Origin: Rhizobium sp. 11515TR
Lineage (GTDB): Bacteria; Pseudomonadota; Alphaproteobacteria; Rhizobiales; Rhizobiaceae
Direction of reading: 5' to 3'
NCBI RefSeq assembly: GCF_002277895.1
Contig: NZ_CP022999.1
Location: 992,001 to 1,056,000, forward strand
DNA: 64,000 nucleotides
The notes beneath the pieces were generated by a model. That model had not been told where the DNA came from and ran no database searches. It saw only the letters and a program-made list of their open reading frames with translations. This document shows, in pieces, positions 18,083 to 27,715 of the stretch; position 1 is the first letter of the stretch, and each line of letters opens with the position of its first letter. The position numbers were made by a program, and so were the translations under genes.

Positions 18083-19642
18083 CTAAAACGAATTGACGAT
18101 GCCGCCGCCGCTGCGCATCTGCTGCACCATGATATGGGCGTGATAATGCATGGCGCATTTGATGGCATAGATTTGCAGGACGACGGGAGAGCGCCGATGC
18201 CGCAGGAGATTGAAAAGCCGCGCACGGTAAGCGGCGCGCAAATCGGCTTCCTTAACCCGGCGCATCAATCTGAGGAAAATCCCGACCGCCTCGAACGCCC
18301 ATGTCGCGTTGAGTACCAGCAGGCGCAGCGGATGGCGGCGCAGGTGGCGTAAGCGGGTACTTTCCGGTTCGATACCCGCATCGATGTAAAGCGCATCCAG
18401 CCGATCGAAATAGGCGGCCGGCTCGTGCAGATCGCTCAGAACGGAAAGATATCCGTCCCGCAGGGTTTCGCGCGAGAGATTGAGCGGGATGACATTGGTG
18501 CCGTAGGCGGGCGGATCGTCGTGATCGAGGCGGCCTTCCTTGGCGAGGCGCGTATAGAGCGGCGTCTTCGGAATTGCCGCCAGCATGCCGATCATGGCGT
18601 TGACGATGCGCGCATCCTTGATGAAAACCCGCTGCGCATCGAAGATGGTTGCATCGTCGCTGTCGAAGCCAAGGATCATGCCGCACCAGACTTCCATGCC
18701 GGTCTGCTGGATCGTGTGGATTTTCTCCAACATCGTCCCGCCCTTGCGCAGGTTCTGCAGCTTCTTGGTTTCGCGCAGCGCCTCTTCGTTCGGGGTTTCG
18801 ATACCGATGAAGACGACACGAATATTGGCATCGACCATCAGCTGCATCAGTTCGGCATCGTCAGCCAGATCGATCGACGCCTCCGTCAGGAACGTCATCG
18901 GGTAATGATGGCGCTCCTGCCAGGCGACGACATCCCGCAGCACTTCCTTGATCGCCTTCTTGTTGCCGATCAGATTGTCGTCGACGATGAAGGCCGTATC
19001 CATCCCGGAAGCGAGCAGGGCCTCCATCTCGGCGATGACCTGCGTACTGGTCTTAATGCGCGGCTTGCGGCCGAAAACGACGATGATATCGCAGAAATCG
19101 CAGGTGAAGGGACAGCCGCGCGAAAACTGGATGCTGCCGACAGCATATTCATCCATCTTCAGGAGATCGAAGCGCGGCACGGGCACCTTGCTCATATCCG
19201 TCTTGTCGGCCTGTTCGTAGCGTCGCGCATAATGACCCTCCTGCCATTCAGCCAGGAATTTCGGCCAGGTCTCTTCCGCCTCGCCGATGAAGGAGACATC
19301 GACGAGATTGCCGAAATAATCCTCCTTGACCGTAACCCAAGGTCCGCCGACGACGGTGAAACAGTTGCGCCGTTTGAGTTCGGTCAGGATTTCGGTCATT
19401 CGGAAGCGCTGGACGATCATGCCCGTCAGCGCAACGATATCGGCCTTCTCGCAAAGGGCGTAGTCTATCGGCTCGATATTCTCGTCCATCAGAGTGACGG
19501 TATGCTCGGCCGGCGTCAGCGCCGCCAGCAAAGGCAGGCAGGCCACCGGAAGGTTGGCCTTCACGTCGAACAGCGGCAGAGCGTGCTCCATGCCCCAGTA
19601 GGAGGTTTCGAAACGCGGATTGATGATGACGATATGAGCCAT
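18083..19642 (-). CDS. B12-binding-domain radical SAM protein
   Basis: 519 residues. The N-terminal cobalamin-binding-like Rossmann domain (about 1-145) begins HIVIINPRFETSYWGMEHA. The radical SAM core follows with the cluster motif CPFTCDFC (Cys177, Cys181, Cys184). The C-terminal 150 residues match the DUF4070 extension of this class. Relatives include hopanoid methylases and many uncharacterised methyl or ring-forming enzymes; the exact reaction is unknown. The typical B12 DxHxxG motif is not evident, so cobalamin binding is only likely by family. The gene stands alone on its strand, with an MFS gene divergent about 376 bases away. Confidence 0.85.
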   Translation of the reverse strand: MAHIVIINPRFETSYWGMEHALPLFDVKANLPVACLPLLAALTPAEHTVTLMDENIEPIDYALCEKADIVALTGMIVQRFRMTEILTELKRRNCFTVVGGPWVTVKEDYFGNLVDVSFIGEAEETWPKFLAEWQEGHYARRYEQADKTDMSKVPVPRFDLLKMDEYAVGSIQFSRGCPFTCDFCDIIVVFGRKPRIKTSTQVIAEMEALLASGMDTAFIVDDNLIGNKKAIKEVLRDVVAWQERHHYPMTFLTEASIDLADDAELMQLMVDANIRVVFIGIETPNEEALRETKKLQNLRKGGTMLEKIHTIQQTGMEVWCGMILGFDSDDATIFDAQRVFIKDARIVNAMIGMLAAIPKTPLYTRLAKEGRLDHDDPPAYGTNVIPLNLSRETLRDGYLSVLSDLHEPAAYFDRLDALYIDAGIEPESTRLRHLRRHPLRLLVLNATWAFEAVGIFLRLMRRVKEADLRAAYRARLFNLLRHRRSPVVLQIYAIKCAMHYHAHIMVQQMRSGGGIVNSF

Positions 19643-20018
19643 TGAATGATCCGTTCCATGACATGAAGATCTGGTTCGGTATTGCTTTGAGCCTGTATGT
19701 CATTTGCAGCTGCATGCGCCGCCAGCCTTACAGCCGCGAAGCAGGGTCTTCCAGCATCGAGGCGGCTGTCTTAGCAGCCCTATATGAGCTCAGGATTAAA
19801 TTCCGGATGCTGGCAGCGACGCGAGATTCATGGATCGACATCCCCATTGCCTCCTGCAATCTCGGCGGCAAGCTTTCATAAGCATCGTTTGCAATGCTGT
19901 AAAAATTTTTCCGGCGGCACTGTCGAAATCGACCCGGCGCAATCGTCTTTATTCCAGATATGACGCGAAAGGATATTATCCGATCTTTCGCGCGGAGCCG
20001 GATGAAGGGAGCTGCAAA

Positions 20019-21217
20019 ATGAGTTCGTCCTATCGTTGGGTGATTGTCGGTGCTGGCGCGCTGATGACCTGTGTTGCGCTCGGCGCGATGTTTTCCCTGG
20101 CGATCTTTCAGGTGCCGATCGCCGCCGATACGGGCTGGTCGCATGCGGGTATCGCCGCCGCCATGACGCTGAATTTCCTGACCATGGGCCTCGGCGCCTT
20201 TGCTTGGGGTGCCGCAAGCGATCGTTTCGGCATCCGCATCGTGGTGGTGATCGGCGCGTTGCTGCTTGGGCTGGCGCTTGTCCTGGCAAGTCGGGCGGGC
20301 TCGCTTCTGCAATTCCAGTTAACCTACGGCATTCTCGTCGGCCTTGCCGCCAGCGCCTTCTTCGCACCGATGATCGCTGCGACGACCGCCTGGTTCAACG
20401 AGGGCAGAGGTCTTGCGGTATCGCTGGTCTCAGCCGGTATGGGCGTTGCACCGATGACGGTATCACCTTTCGCCCGCTATCTGATTTCCGCTTACGATTG
20501 GCGTTTCGCCATGCTCATCATCGGCATCATGGCCTGGATTCTGCTGATACCGGCGGCACTGCTAGTGCGGCGGGCACCTGTTCTTGCCGAAGTCACCGGC
20601 CTAGGCGGGCAGAGGGAAGAGCAGATCCTACCCCTTGGCCGGATCTTCCGCTCGCCGCAGTTCCTCGTGCTCGGCGCGACCTTCTTTGCCTGCTGTGCAG
20701 CCCATTCCGGACCGATCTTCCACATGGTCAGCTACGCTACCATCTGCGGCGTGGGGCCGATGGCAGCGGTCAGCATCTACAGTGTCGAGGGCCTTGCGGG
20801 TCTTGGCGGCCGTCTTCTTTACGGGACGCTGGCCGATCGCCTCGGCGTCAAGCCGGTGCTGGTTGCCGGCCTCTTGGTACAGGCCGCGGCGCTTGCTACC
20901 TATCTGCTGGTCAGCGAGCTCGGCGAGTTCTATGCACTGGCGGTCATCTTCGGAAGTGCCTATGGCGGCGTCATGCCGCTTTATGCCGTGCTCGCGCGCG
21001 AATATTTCGGACCGCGCGTCATCGGCACCGTCTTTGGCGCAGCATCGATGCTCTCGAGCATCGGCATGGCAGCCGGACCTTTGATCGGCGGCTGGGTCTT
21101 CGATACCTTCGCCAATTATTCCTGGCTCTTCATCGGCTCCTCCATGGTGGGGCTGGGGCTGCCGCTATCGCGCTCGCCTTTCCGCCAATGCGGCGCTTGC
21201 AGCTGCAGCCGGCCTGA
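20019..21217 (+). pseudogene. MFS transporter with apparent 1-nt frameshift near its C-terminus
   Basis: From ATG 20019 (GGGAG RBS just upstream) a 12-span MFS protein of the oxalate/formate-antiporter-like type reads normally for about 378 codons (GAASDRFGIRIVVVIG loop motif; TLADRLGVKPVLVAG mid motif). After SSMVGLG near 21150 the frame runs into an atypical Cys/Arg-rich tail ending at 21554. Shifting frame by one base at the G-rich site 21147-21160 restores AAAIALAFPPMRRL and a stop at 21217, a normal MFS end. The 1199-base length equals 400 codons minus one base. It could be a true frameshift, a sequencing error, or a real extended tail; a single-base loss is most likely. Confidence 0.75.
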
Positions 21218-21587
21218 AATCAGCGCGAAAAGGCCTGGACTCACATCTGCGAACCATGTCGGGTGCCTCACATTTCGTCACGCCCGACAGCGCTTTTGCC
21301 GGCGACAAGCCCCGACCGTTACGCCGGGCAATGACATATTCATATTTCTTGATACTTACACACAGATTTCCATGAGCAACAGCGGTTGCAGCCATTGCAA
21401 TTTTCAATTTTTGGCCAACACTCACATATGCATCAGGTGCGTGATCTCCTGGGGGAGGAAATCAGGAGAGCATCCACTGGCGCGACTTTCCGCGCCCATC
21501 GGCAGGAAAGTCCTGCGTAATGTCATTATGGGGGACATGACACGGGTCTTTTGACCATGTCCCTGGTGCAATTGGGAGGATTGATTC
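21218..21587. other. 370-base region upstream of the MHS symporter
   Basis: The out-of-frame extension of the preceding MFS gene crosses this region, but it shows no coding character in any frame. It should contain the promoter of the MHS transporter. An RBS-like GGGAGG lies at 21571-21577 before ATG 21588. No clear promoter, repeat or terminator was identified. Confidence 0.5.
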
Positions 21588-23474
21588 ATGGCATCCACGT
21601 CCGTGGCCGAGACGACGAGTCGAGGCATGACCAGGGAGGAGAAGAAGGTCATCTTCGCCTCCTCCCTCGGAACCGTGTTCGAATGGTACGATTTCTATCT
21701 TTACGGTTCTCTGGCCGCCTTCATCGGCACGGCCTTCTTCAGCGACTATCCGGAAGCAACCCGCAATATCTTCGCGCTGCTCGCCTTTGCCGCAGGCTTC
21801 CTCGTCCGGCCGTTCGGCGCCCTCGTCTTCGGGCGCATCGGCGATCTTGTCGGACGTAAGTACACCTTCCTCGTCACGATCCTGATCATGGGTCTTTCGA
21901 CCTTCCTGGTCGGCGTCCTTCCCGGATCGGCGAGCTGGGGCATCGCCGCGCCTGTCATCCTGATCATCCTTCGCCTGCTGCAGGGCCTTGCGCTTGGCGG
22001 CGAATATGGCGGCGCCGCCACCTACGTCGCCGAGCATGCGCCCGACAACAAACGCGGCTACTACACGTCGTGGATCCAGACAACGGCAACACTCGGCCTG
22101 TTCCTGTCGCTGATCGTCATCCTGATCGTGCAGAATGCGCTCGGCAAGGAGGCTTTCGCAGCCTGGGGCTGGCGTATTCCCTTCCTTCTCTCCTGCCTTC
22201 TGCTCGCCATCTCCGTCTGGATCCGGCTATCGCTCAGTGAATCGCCGGCCTTCAAGAAGATGAAGGAAGAGGGCAAGGGCTCCAAGGCACCGCTCTCCGA
22301 AGCCTTCGGCCAGTGGAAGAATGCCAAGATCGCCTTGATCGCGCTGCTCGGCCTCACCGCCGGCCAGGCGGTCGTCTGGTATGCCGGCCAGTTCTACTCG
22401 CTGTTCTTCCTGCAGAACGTGCTGAAGGTCGACGGCCAATCGGTCAACATCATGATCGCGATCGCGCTTCTGATCGGCAGCGGCTTCTTCGTGTTCTTCG
22501 GCTGGTTGTCCGACAAGATCGGCCGCAAGCCGATCATCATGGCGGGCCTTGCGCTGGCGATCCTCACCTATTTCCCGCTCTTCAAAGCATTGACCAATGC
22601 CGCAAATCCGGCGCTTGCCCAAGCGGAGCAAACCATTCGGGCGACGGTGACGGCTGCTCCTGGCGATTGCACTTTTCAGTTCAATCCGGTTGGCCTCACC
22701 AACCAGTTCAACAATTCATGTGATATCGCCACGTCCTTCCTGTCGAAGTCGTCCGTGCCCTACATGATCGCCGAAGGCCCAGCCGGACAGCCGGCAACCG
22801 TCAAGATCGGCGACGCGACCATAACCTCCTACGATGCGGCAGCGGCAGGTGCCGGTGCAGCGGCCAAGAGCGCGGCATTCACCCATGACATGAACCTTGC
22901 CCTGCAAAAGGCCGGTTTCCCGCTGGCGCGCGATCCTGTCAAGGTGCCGGATGCCAAGCTGGATGCCTTCATCGCCGCAAACCCGGAACTCGGGCTCAAT
23001 GCGGCAACCGTGCGGGCGGGCGACAAGACGGTCACTCCGGTCGCGGATCTCGTCAAGGCGAAGCTTCTGACGGCGGATCAGGCTGGCGGCGCGACCGAGA
23101 TGCCGGTCTACACCATCGCCAATGGGGGTGCCTTCAAGATGGTTGCCGATCCTTCGGCCATCAATTGGCCGCTGACCATCCTCATCCTGACTATCCTCGT
23201 CATCTACGTGACGATGGTCTATGGCCCGATCGCCGCAATCCTGGTTGAGATGTTCCCGACCCGCATCCGCTATACCGGCATGTCGTTGCCCTATCACATC
23301 GGCAACGGCTGGTTTGGCGGCCTGCTGCCGGCAACGGTCTTCGCCATGAGCGCCGCCAAGGGCGATATCTATTATGGCTTGTGGTATCCGATCGCGATCG
23401 CTGCGATGACCCTTGTCATCGGCCTCATCTTTGTTCGCGAAACCAAGGGCGTCGATCTGAACACCATCAAGTAA
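21588..23474 (+). CDS. MHS-family (ProP/ShiA-type) proton symporter with large inserted loop
   Basis: 628 residues, about 190 more than a usual metabolite:H+ symporter. The N-terminal signature GTVFEWYDFYLYG (28-40) and RPFGALVFGRIGDLVGRKYTF (74-94), followed by QGLALGGEYGGAATYVAEHAP (132-152), are diagnostic. The insertion covers about residues 338-526 between two C-terminal-half spans. It includes Cys361 and Cys378, an Ala/Gly-rich stretch (416-430) and a possible helical peptide-like segment. The core then resumes (INWPLTILILTILVIYVTMVYGP). Substrate unknown; family members carry carboxylates, osmolytes or shikimate. A strong terminator follows at 23482. Confidence 0.88.
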   Translation: MASTSVAETTSRGMTREEKKVIFASSLGTVFEWYDFYLYGSLAAFIGTAFFSDYPEATRNIFALLAFAAGFLVRPFGALVFGRIGDLVGRKYTFLVTILIMGLSTFLVGVLPGSASWGIAAPVILIILRLLQGLALGGEYGGAATYVAEHAPDNKRGYYTSWIQTTATLGLFLSLIVILIVQNALGKEAFAAWGWRIPFLLSCLLLAISVWIRLSLSESPAFKKMKEEGKGSKAPLSEAFGQWKNAKIALIALLGLTAGQAVVWYAGQFYSLFFLQNVLKVDGQSVNIMIAIALLIGSGFFVFFGWLSDKIGRKPIIMAGLALAILTYFPLFKALTNAANPALAQAEQTIRATVTAAPGDCTFQFNPVGLTNQFNNSCDIATSFLSKSSVPYMIAEGPAGQPATVKIGDATITSYDAAAAGAGAAAKSAAFTHDMNLALQKAGFPLARDPVKVPDAKLDAFIAANPELGLNAATVRAGDKTVTPVADLVKAKLLTADQAGGATEMPVYTIANGGAFKMVADPSAINWPLTILILTILVIYVTMVYGPIAAILVEMFPTRIRYTGMSLPYHIGNGWFGGLLPATVFAMSAAKGDIYYGLWYPIAIAAMTLVIGLIFVRETKGVDLNTIK

Positions 23475-23481
23475 CCGCATG

Positions 23482-23520
23482 AGGCCCGGCGTTCAGATGC
23501 GGCGCGCCGGGCCTTTCTTT
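23482..23520 (+). terminator. Rho-independent terminator after the MHS symporter
   Basis: A perfect 10-base stem AGGCCCGGCG / CGCCGGGCCT (23482-23491 with 23505-23514) is followed at once by TTCTTTG. It lies eight bases after the stop codon. Confidence 0.85.
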
Positions 23521-23556
23521 GCTTCGTCTCGCCAATCCTTGATCAAAGCTGGGGCC

Positions 23557-23706
23557 TTAGCTTCCGCAGAGAGCGTGCAGCAGCACAAGAAAAGAAAGTA
23601 GGACCATCAGGCCCGCCAGGAAATGCTGAAGGATCGACCAGATGCGCTTGGTTGCTGCAAGGCTTGGCCGCGTTGCGAGAGAAGCGAGATAGAGCACTGT
23701 ATCCAT
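23557..23706 (-). CDS. Small hydrophobic protein, possible membrane peptide
   Basis: 49 residues, MDTVLYLASLATRPSL then a hydrophobic span (LAGLMVLLSFLVLLHAL). An AGGGG RBS lies about six bases before the ATG. No family is recognised. It stands alone between the MHS terminator and the ABC importer operon, on the opposite strand. The hydrophobic helix and RBS make it plausible, but its size leaves real doubt. Confidence 0.45.
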   Translation of the reverse strand: MDTVLYLASLATRPSLAATKRIWSILQHFLAGLMVLLSFLVLLHALCGS

Positions 23707-24042
23707 GAAAACCCCTGGCGACTGTTTCCGCAGGCGCAAGATGAACACCTCGCCATCGCGGAAATTGCTGATATTCAATGGCTTTATATTGTCTATAAAA
23801 TTAGTAGCTTAAAGGAAGGGTTTTTCGGCTCTCTCGAAATTTCAGACAAATTAAACTCCCCGGTGACGGGCCCGGGCAAGGCTTGCTCGGTCTCGCCGCC
23901 CACCTGTAGAGACCCGAATGGAGGCGAACCGAAGCGCGGGAAAAAATTTATTCTATAGATTAAATAAACAAAGCAAGGCTTGTCCTTTTAATTGAATGCC
24001 AGTGGCTTACGAGTACCGCTGACAATCGGTGAACCCTTGCCC
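23707..24042. other. 336-base upstream region of the sugar-type ABC operon
   Basis: AT-rich stretch containing the near-perfect palindrome at 23947-23964. No gene is supported. This is the likely promoter-operator region for the importer operon. TTG 23992 is an alternative, longer start for the ATPase gene. Confidence 0.5.
23947..23964. promoter_or_regulatory. AT-rich near-palindrome, candidate operator of the ABC importer operon
   Basis: TTTATTCTATAGATTAAA is symmetric at 16 of 18 positions around CTATAG. It lies about 80 bases before the ATPase start (24043). Size and symmetry suit a dimeric repressor, for example of the LacI, GntR or DeoR type, but no such regulator is adjacent. Confidence 0.45.
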
Positions 24043-25524
24043 ATGACCTTGCTGGATGCCCAAAATCTTTCGCTTGCTTTTGGCTCGACACAGGCCCTGT
24101 CGGCAGCGTCTCTGACCGTCGATCGGGGCGAGGTCGTCGCGCTGATGGGAGCGAACGGTGCCGGCAAGTCGACGCTGGTCAAAATCCTGTCGGGCATTCA
24201 CCGCGCCGATTCAGGCATCATCCTATGGAATGGCGCAGATTATCGCCCTGGAAGCCCGGCCGAAGCAACGATGCGGGGCATTGTTACCGTGCATCAATCG
24301 ACCGACGTCGTCGGCGTCGCCGGTCTTTCGGTCGCGGATGCCCTGCTGTTCAACCAATATGTTGACGGACGCCAGCCCTTCTTTCTGTCGAAACGTTCCG
24401 TGCGGCGGAAGGCGGAAGCGATCCTATCGGAAGCCGGCTTCGACTTGCCACTCGACCGTGATTTTGGCGATCTGGGCACAGCCGACCGGCAGATGGTCGC
24501 CATCGCCCGCGCCCTTTCCAACAAGGCACAGCTGCTGATCTTCGACGAGCCGACGGCAAGCCTCTCCGCGCGCGAGACGGCCCGGCTCTATGACATCGTC
24601 CGCCGCCTGAAAGCGCGCGGCCTTGGCATTCTCTATATCTCGCATCGCACCGCCGATCTCGATGCGCTCGCCGACCGGGTGGTCGTCCTGCGGGGCGGCC
24701 GCAATGTCGGTGCTTTCTCACGGCCGATCGACTTCGATGCAGCCATAGAAACCATGATCGGCCGCTCCATGAAAGCGGCTCGCCCACATCGCCGTGAACA
24801 ATTCGACCGGACCATACTGGAACTTCGGGCTGTCCGGCTGCTTGCCGACCGTCCGCCGATCGATCTCAGCCTCCATGCCGGCGAGGTTGTCGCCATTACC
24901 GGCGTTCTCGGCGCCGGCAAGAGCCGACTTCTGTCTACGCTTTTCGGCCTTGAGCGCTTTGCTTCTGGCACGGCACTTCTGGACGGCATTGCATTTCAGC
25001 CCCGCTCGCCCGCGGATGCGATCGCGCGCGGCGTCGTCATGGCTGCCGCCGACCGGCATCGCTCTTCTCTCATGCCATCGGACTGGCTCGGAGAGAGTAT
25101 TGCGGCAACGATCAGCCTGCCGCATCTGAAACATTGGTATCCGTCGGGCTTCCTGTTTTCCGGGCGGGAGAGCCGCGAAGGAGAAAGGGCCATTTGGCGC
25201 CTCGGCATCAAGGCCCCCAGTCCCGAGGCATCCGTCTGGTCGCTTTCCGGCGGTAATCAGCAAAAGGTCGTGCTCGCCCGCTGGGAGGCGGAGCCAAGCC
25301 GGCTCATGCTTCTCGATGAGCCTTTCCAGGGGGTCGATGTCGGGGCGCGCCAGGACATTATCGCTGCCATACGTGCCCACACCGACCGCGCCACCCTGAT
25401 CGCGACATCCGATCCGGAAGAAGCGCTCGAAGTCGCCGATCGAGTGCTGTTGATGGAACATCATGGTCTCAAAGACATCGCTGACGCGGCCGCAGGCGAC
25501 CGACAGAGCAAGGAATATGCCTGA
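24043..25524 (+). CDS. Ribose-type ABC importer, fused two-domain ATPase
   Basis: 493 residues with two nucleotide-binding domains (about 5-235 and 255-490), as in RbsA/XylG. Domain 1 has Walker A GANGAGKST, a degenerate signature (LGTADRQMVAIARAL) and Walker B LLIFDEPTAS. Domain 2 has a degenerate Walker A (GVLGAGKSR), an intact signature LSGGNQQKVVLARW and LMLLDEPFQGVD. This asymmetry is normal for the class. ATG 24043 begins MTLLDAQNLSLAFG like the family; a TTG at 23992 is possible. It overlaps the permease start by one base. Substrate unknown, probably a sugar, polyol, nucleoside or similar. Confidence 0.88.
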   Translation: MTLLDAQNLSLAFGSTQALSAASLTVDRGEVVALMGANGAGKSTLVKILSGIHRADSGIILWNGADYRPGSPAEATMRGIVTVHQSTDVVGVAGLSVADALLFNQYVDGRQPFFLSKRSVRRKAEAILSEAGFDLPLDRDFGDLGTADRQMVAIARALSNKAQLLIFDEPTASLSARETARLYDIVRRLKARGLGILYISHRTADLDALADRVVVLRGGRNVGAFSRPIDFDAAIETMIGRSMKAARPHRREQFDRTILELRAVRLLADRPPIDLSLHAGEVVAITGVLGAGKSRLLSTLFGLERFASGTALLDGIAFQPRSPADAIARGVVMAAADRHRSSLMPSDWLGESIAATISLPHLKHWYPSGFLFSGRESREGERAIWRLGIKAPSPEASVWSLSGGNQQKVVLARWEAEPSRLMLLDEPFQGVDVGARQDIIAAIRAHTDRATLIATSDPEEALEVADRVLLMEHHGLKDIADAAAGDRQSKEYA

Positions 25525-26558
25525 TGAGTGAAGGCACCGCAGAAATCCCCGAACAGATCAGGCCAGCAAGCAATACGATTTCGCCGCAGGAATTCGTGCG
25601 GCGGGGAGCGGTATTTCTTCTCCTCATTGCCCTTGTCATCATCTTCAGCTTCGCCCAGCCGGCCTTTATCAACATCAACAATCTGATGAGCATCCTGCAG
25701 GCGGTTTCGGTGGTCGCCATCATCGGTGCCGGCGTCACGGTGACGCTTGCGATCGGCGGTTTCGATCTATCCGTCGGCGCAGTTGCCGCCTCCAGCGTCA
25801 TGGCCGCCAGCTATGCGATGATCGTATGGAACCTCGACGCCTATGAGACCGTGCCGCTCGTGCTCGCCTTTGGCGCGATCGTCGGGCTCGTCAATGCTCT
25901 GCTGATCGTTCGGCTGAAGGTGCCGGACCTGCTCGCGACCCTCTCCACCATGTTCCTGCTCACGGGATTGCAGCTGATCCCGACAGCCGGGCGCTCGATC
26001 TCTGTCGGTCTGATCCTTCCCGATGGGACGAAGGCGATCGGCAAGGTCGATCCCGCCTTTTTGACGATAGGACGTTCAAGCCTGTTCGGCACAGTCCCCT
26101 TCCCCGTCATTCTCATGCTCGTCGTGGCGCTCGTGCTCTTCGTGCTGACCGAGCGTACGCGTCTCGGTCGCCTTCTTTACGCAACCGGCGGCAATGAAGC
26201 CGCGACGCGGCTTGCGGGCGCTAATGTCGCCCGTCTGAAAACCTTTGCCTATGTGCTCTCGGGCGTTCTCGCCTCGCTGGGCGGCATCATCGTTGCCGCC
26301 CGCGTCGGTCGAGGAGACGTTTCCTCCGGCGCCTCGCTGCTGATGGATTCCGTCGCAGCCTCGCTCATTGGTTTTGCCGTGCTGGGACTGCGCCGTCCCA
26401 ACGTTCTCGGCACGACGATCGGTGCCGTCTTCGTCGGCGTGCTCCTGAACGGGCTGACGATGCTGAACGCGCCCTATTACACGCAGGATTTCATCAAGGG
26501 CGCCGTTCTCGTCGGTGCGCTCGCACTTACCTATGGGATCAGCCGCGGCAGAGCATGA
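25524..26558 (+). CDS. Ribose-type ABC importer permease
   Basis: 344 residues, about eight to ten membrane spans, RbsC-like. Typical segments are NINNLMSILQAVSVVAIIGAGVTVTL, IGGFDLSVGAVAASS (about residue 75) and GGNEAATRLAGANVARLKTFAYVLSG (about 222), the cytoplasmic EAA-like coupling loop. TGATG overlap with the ATPase shows translational coupling. It pairs with the substrate-binding protein directly downstream. Confidence 0.9.
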   Translation: MSEGTAEIPEQIRPASNTISPQEFVRRGAVFLLLIALVIIFSFAQPAFININNLMSILQAVSVVAIIGAGVTVTLAIGGFDLSVGAVAASSVMAASYAMIVWNLDAYETVPLVLAFGAIVGLVNALLIVRLKVPDLLATLSTMFLLTGLQLIPTAGRSISVGLILPDGTKAIGKVDPAFLTIGRSSLFGTVPFPVILMLVVALVLFVLTERTRLGRLLYATGGNEAATRLAGANVARLKTFAYVLSGVLASLGGIIVAARVGRGDVSSGASLLMDSVAASLIGFAVLGLRRPNVLGTTIGAVFVGVLLNGLTMLNAPYYTQDFIKGAVLVGALALTYGISRGRA

Positions 26559-26598
26559 TCCCGCCATCCGTCCCCACTCAAAACTCAATGGATTTTCA

Positions 26599-27642
26599 AT
26601 GATCAGATTATTCAAAATCATCGCTTCGGCCGTTGTCGCCGGCTCGCTTTTCATGACCACGGCTTCCGCGGCGGGACTCAGCGGCGCGCCCGCTCCTTTC
26701 GATAAAAGAACCATCAATATTGCCGTCATCAGCTTCCTTGGCAGCGGCGACTGGCTGCAGGCCTTCGAGGCTGGCGTCAAACGGCAGGCCGATGCGCTTG
26801 GCGTCAACCTCACCGTCTCGCAAGCCCGCAATGACAATGACACGCAGCGCAATCTCGTCGAGCAGGCGATCAATCTCGGTGTCGATGGCATCATCATCAA
26901 CAATGGCCGTCCCGAAGTCCTGAAGGATATCGCGCAGAAGGCGCTCGACAAGGGCATCAAGGTCGTCGCTTATGACGTCAACCTCGACAATCCGCAAATT
27001 CCGCAGATCGAACAGAGCGACAAGGATATGGCCAAGCTCGTGCTCGACCAGGCCGTGAAGGATAAGGGTGATGGCTTCACCGGCGGTGCCGTCTACGTTG
27101 CCGGTTTCGCGCCGCTCGACCGCCGCTATGCGGTGTGGAAAGATTTCATTGCCAAGCATAATCTGAAGGAAAAGGCCGTCTGGGGTGTCGTCAACGACAC
27201 CGTTCCCGCCTCCGTCGCCGACCAGACCAAGGCGGTGCTGCGCGCCAATCCGGATATTTCGGTGATCTTCACGCCATGGGATGAATTCGCCAAAGGCGTG
27301 AAGCTCGCCATCGACGAGCTCGGCCTTTCCGGTCAGGTGAAGATCTATGGCGTCGACACCTCGACCGCCGATATCCAACTGATGGTCGAGCCGGACAGCG
27401 CCTGGGTCGCGACGGCTGCCACGAACGCTGCGGTCGTCGGGGAGGTTTCCGTCCGCGCCGTTTCGCTCGCCATTGCCGGCCAGCCTCCGGGCTACTCCGT
27501 TCTTCTGCAGCCAACGCTCATTACGCGTGACGATCTCATCAACAACAAGATCGGCACGATCGAAGAACTGCAGCAGAAATTTCCGGCCTTCTTGAAAAGC
27601 GATGCTGCAACAGCCAGCTGGATTCCGGCAGCTAAGAACTGA
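26599..27642 (+). CDS. Ribose-type ABC importer, periplasmic substrate-binding protein
   Basis: 347 residues. The signal peptide is residues 1-24 (IRLFKIIASAVVAGSLFMTTASAA). The mature periplasmic-binding-protein fold (Peripla_BP_4 type) starts with INIAVISFLGSGDWLQAFEAGVKRQADAL and includes NLVEQAINLGVDGIIINN and KGIKVVAYDVNLDN. The start was moved from 26515 to ATG 26599 because the upstream part lies inside the permease gene and the signal peptide then begins normally. A terminator follows at 27667. The order here is ATPase, permease, binding protein, instead of the commoner binding-protein-first order. Confidence 0.88.
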   Translation: MIRLFKIIASAVVAGSLFMTTASAAGLSGAPAPFDKRTINIAVISFLGSGDWLQAFEAGVKRQADALGVNLTVSQARNDNDTQRNLVEQAINLGVDGIIINNGRPEVLKDIAQKALDKGIKVVAYDVNLDNPQIPQIEQSDKDMAKLVLDQAVKDKGDGFTGGAVYVAGFAPLDRRYAVWKDFIAKHNLKEKAVWGVVNDTVPASVADQTKAVLRANPDISVIFTPWDEFAKGVKLAIDELGLSGQVKIYGVDTSTADIQLMVEPDSAWVATAATNAAVVGEVSVRAVSLAIAGQPPGYSVLLQPTLITRDDLINNKIGTIEELQQKFPAFLKSDAATASWIPAAKN

Positions 27643-27666
27643 GCCCTATCAATTGCTTTCATAGGC

Positions 27667-27692
27667 GCCGCCCCTACGGGCGGCCCTTTTCG
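27667..27692 (+). terminator. Terminator-like hairpin after the binding-protein gene
   Basis: Stem GCCGCCC (27667-27673) and GGGCGGC (27678-27684), loop CTAC, then CCTTTTCG. It falls between the binding-protein gene and the LVIVD gene, only 24 bases before the latter, so it may reduce rather than stop downstream transcription. Confidence 0.65.
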
Positions 27693-27715
27693 TTCCCCTG
27701 ACCGTGAGACGTCCC

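Noticed and set aside
17783..18158. Short - strand frames between the DUF1127 and radical SAM genes
   Set aside because: No RBS, atypical composition, and no family; probably chance.
18425..19645. A 406-codon frame on the + strand
   Set aside because: Antisense to the radical SAM gene with an intact cluster motif.
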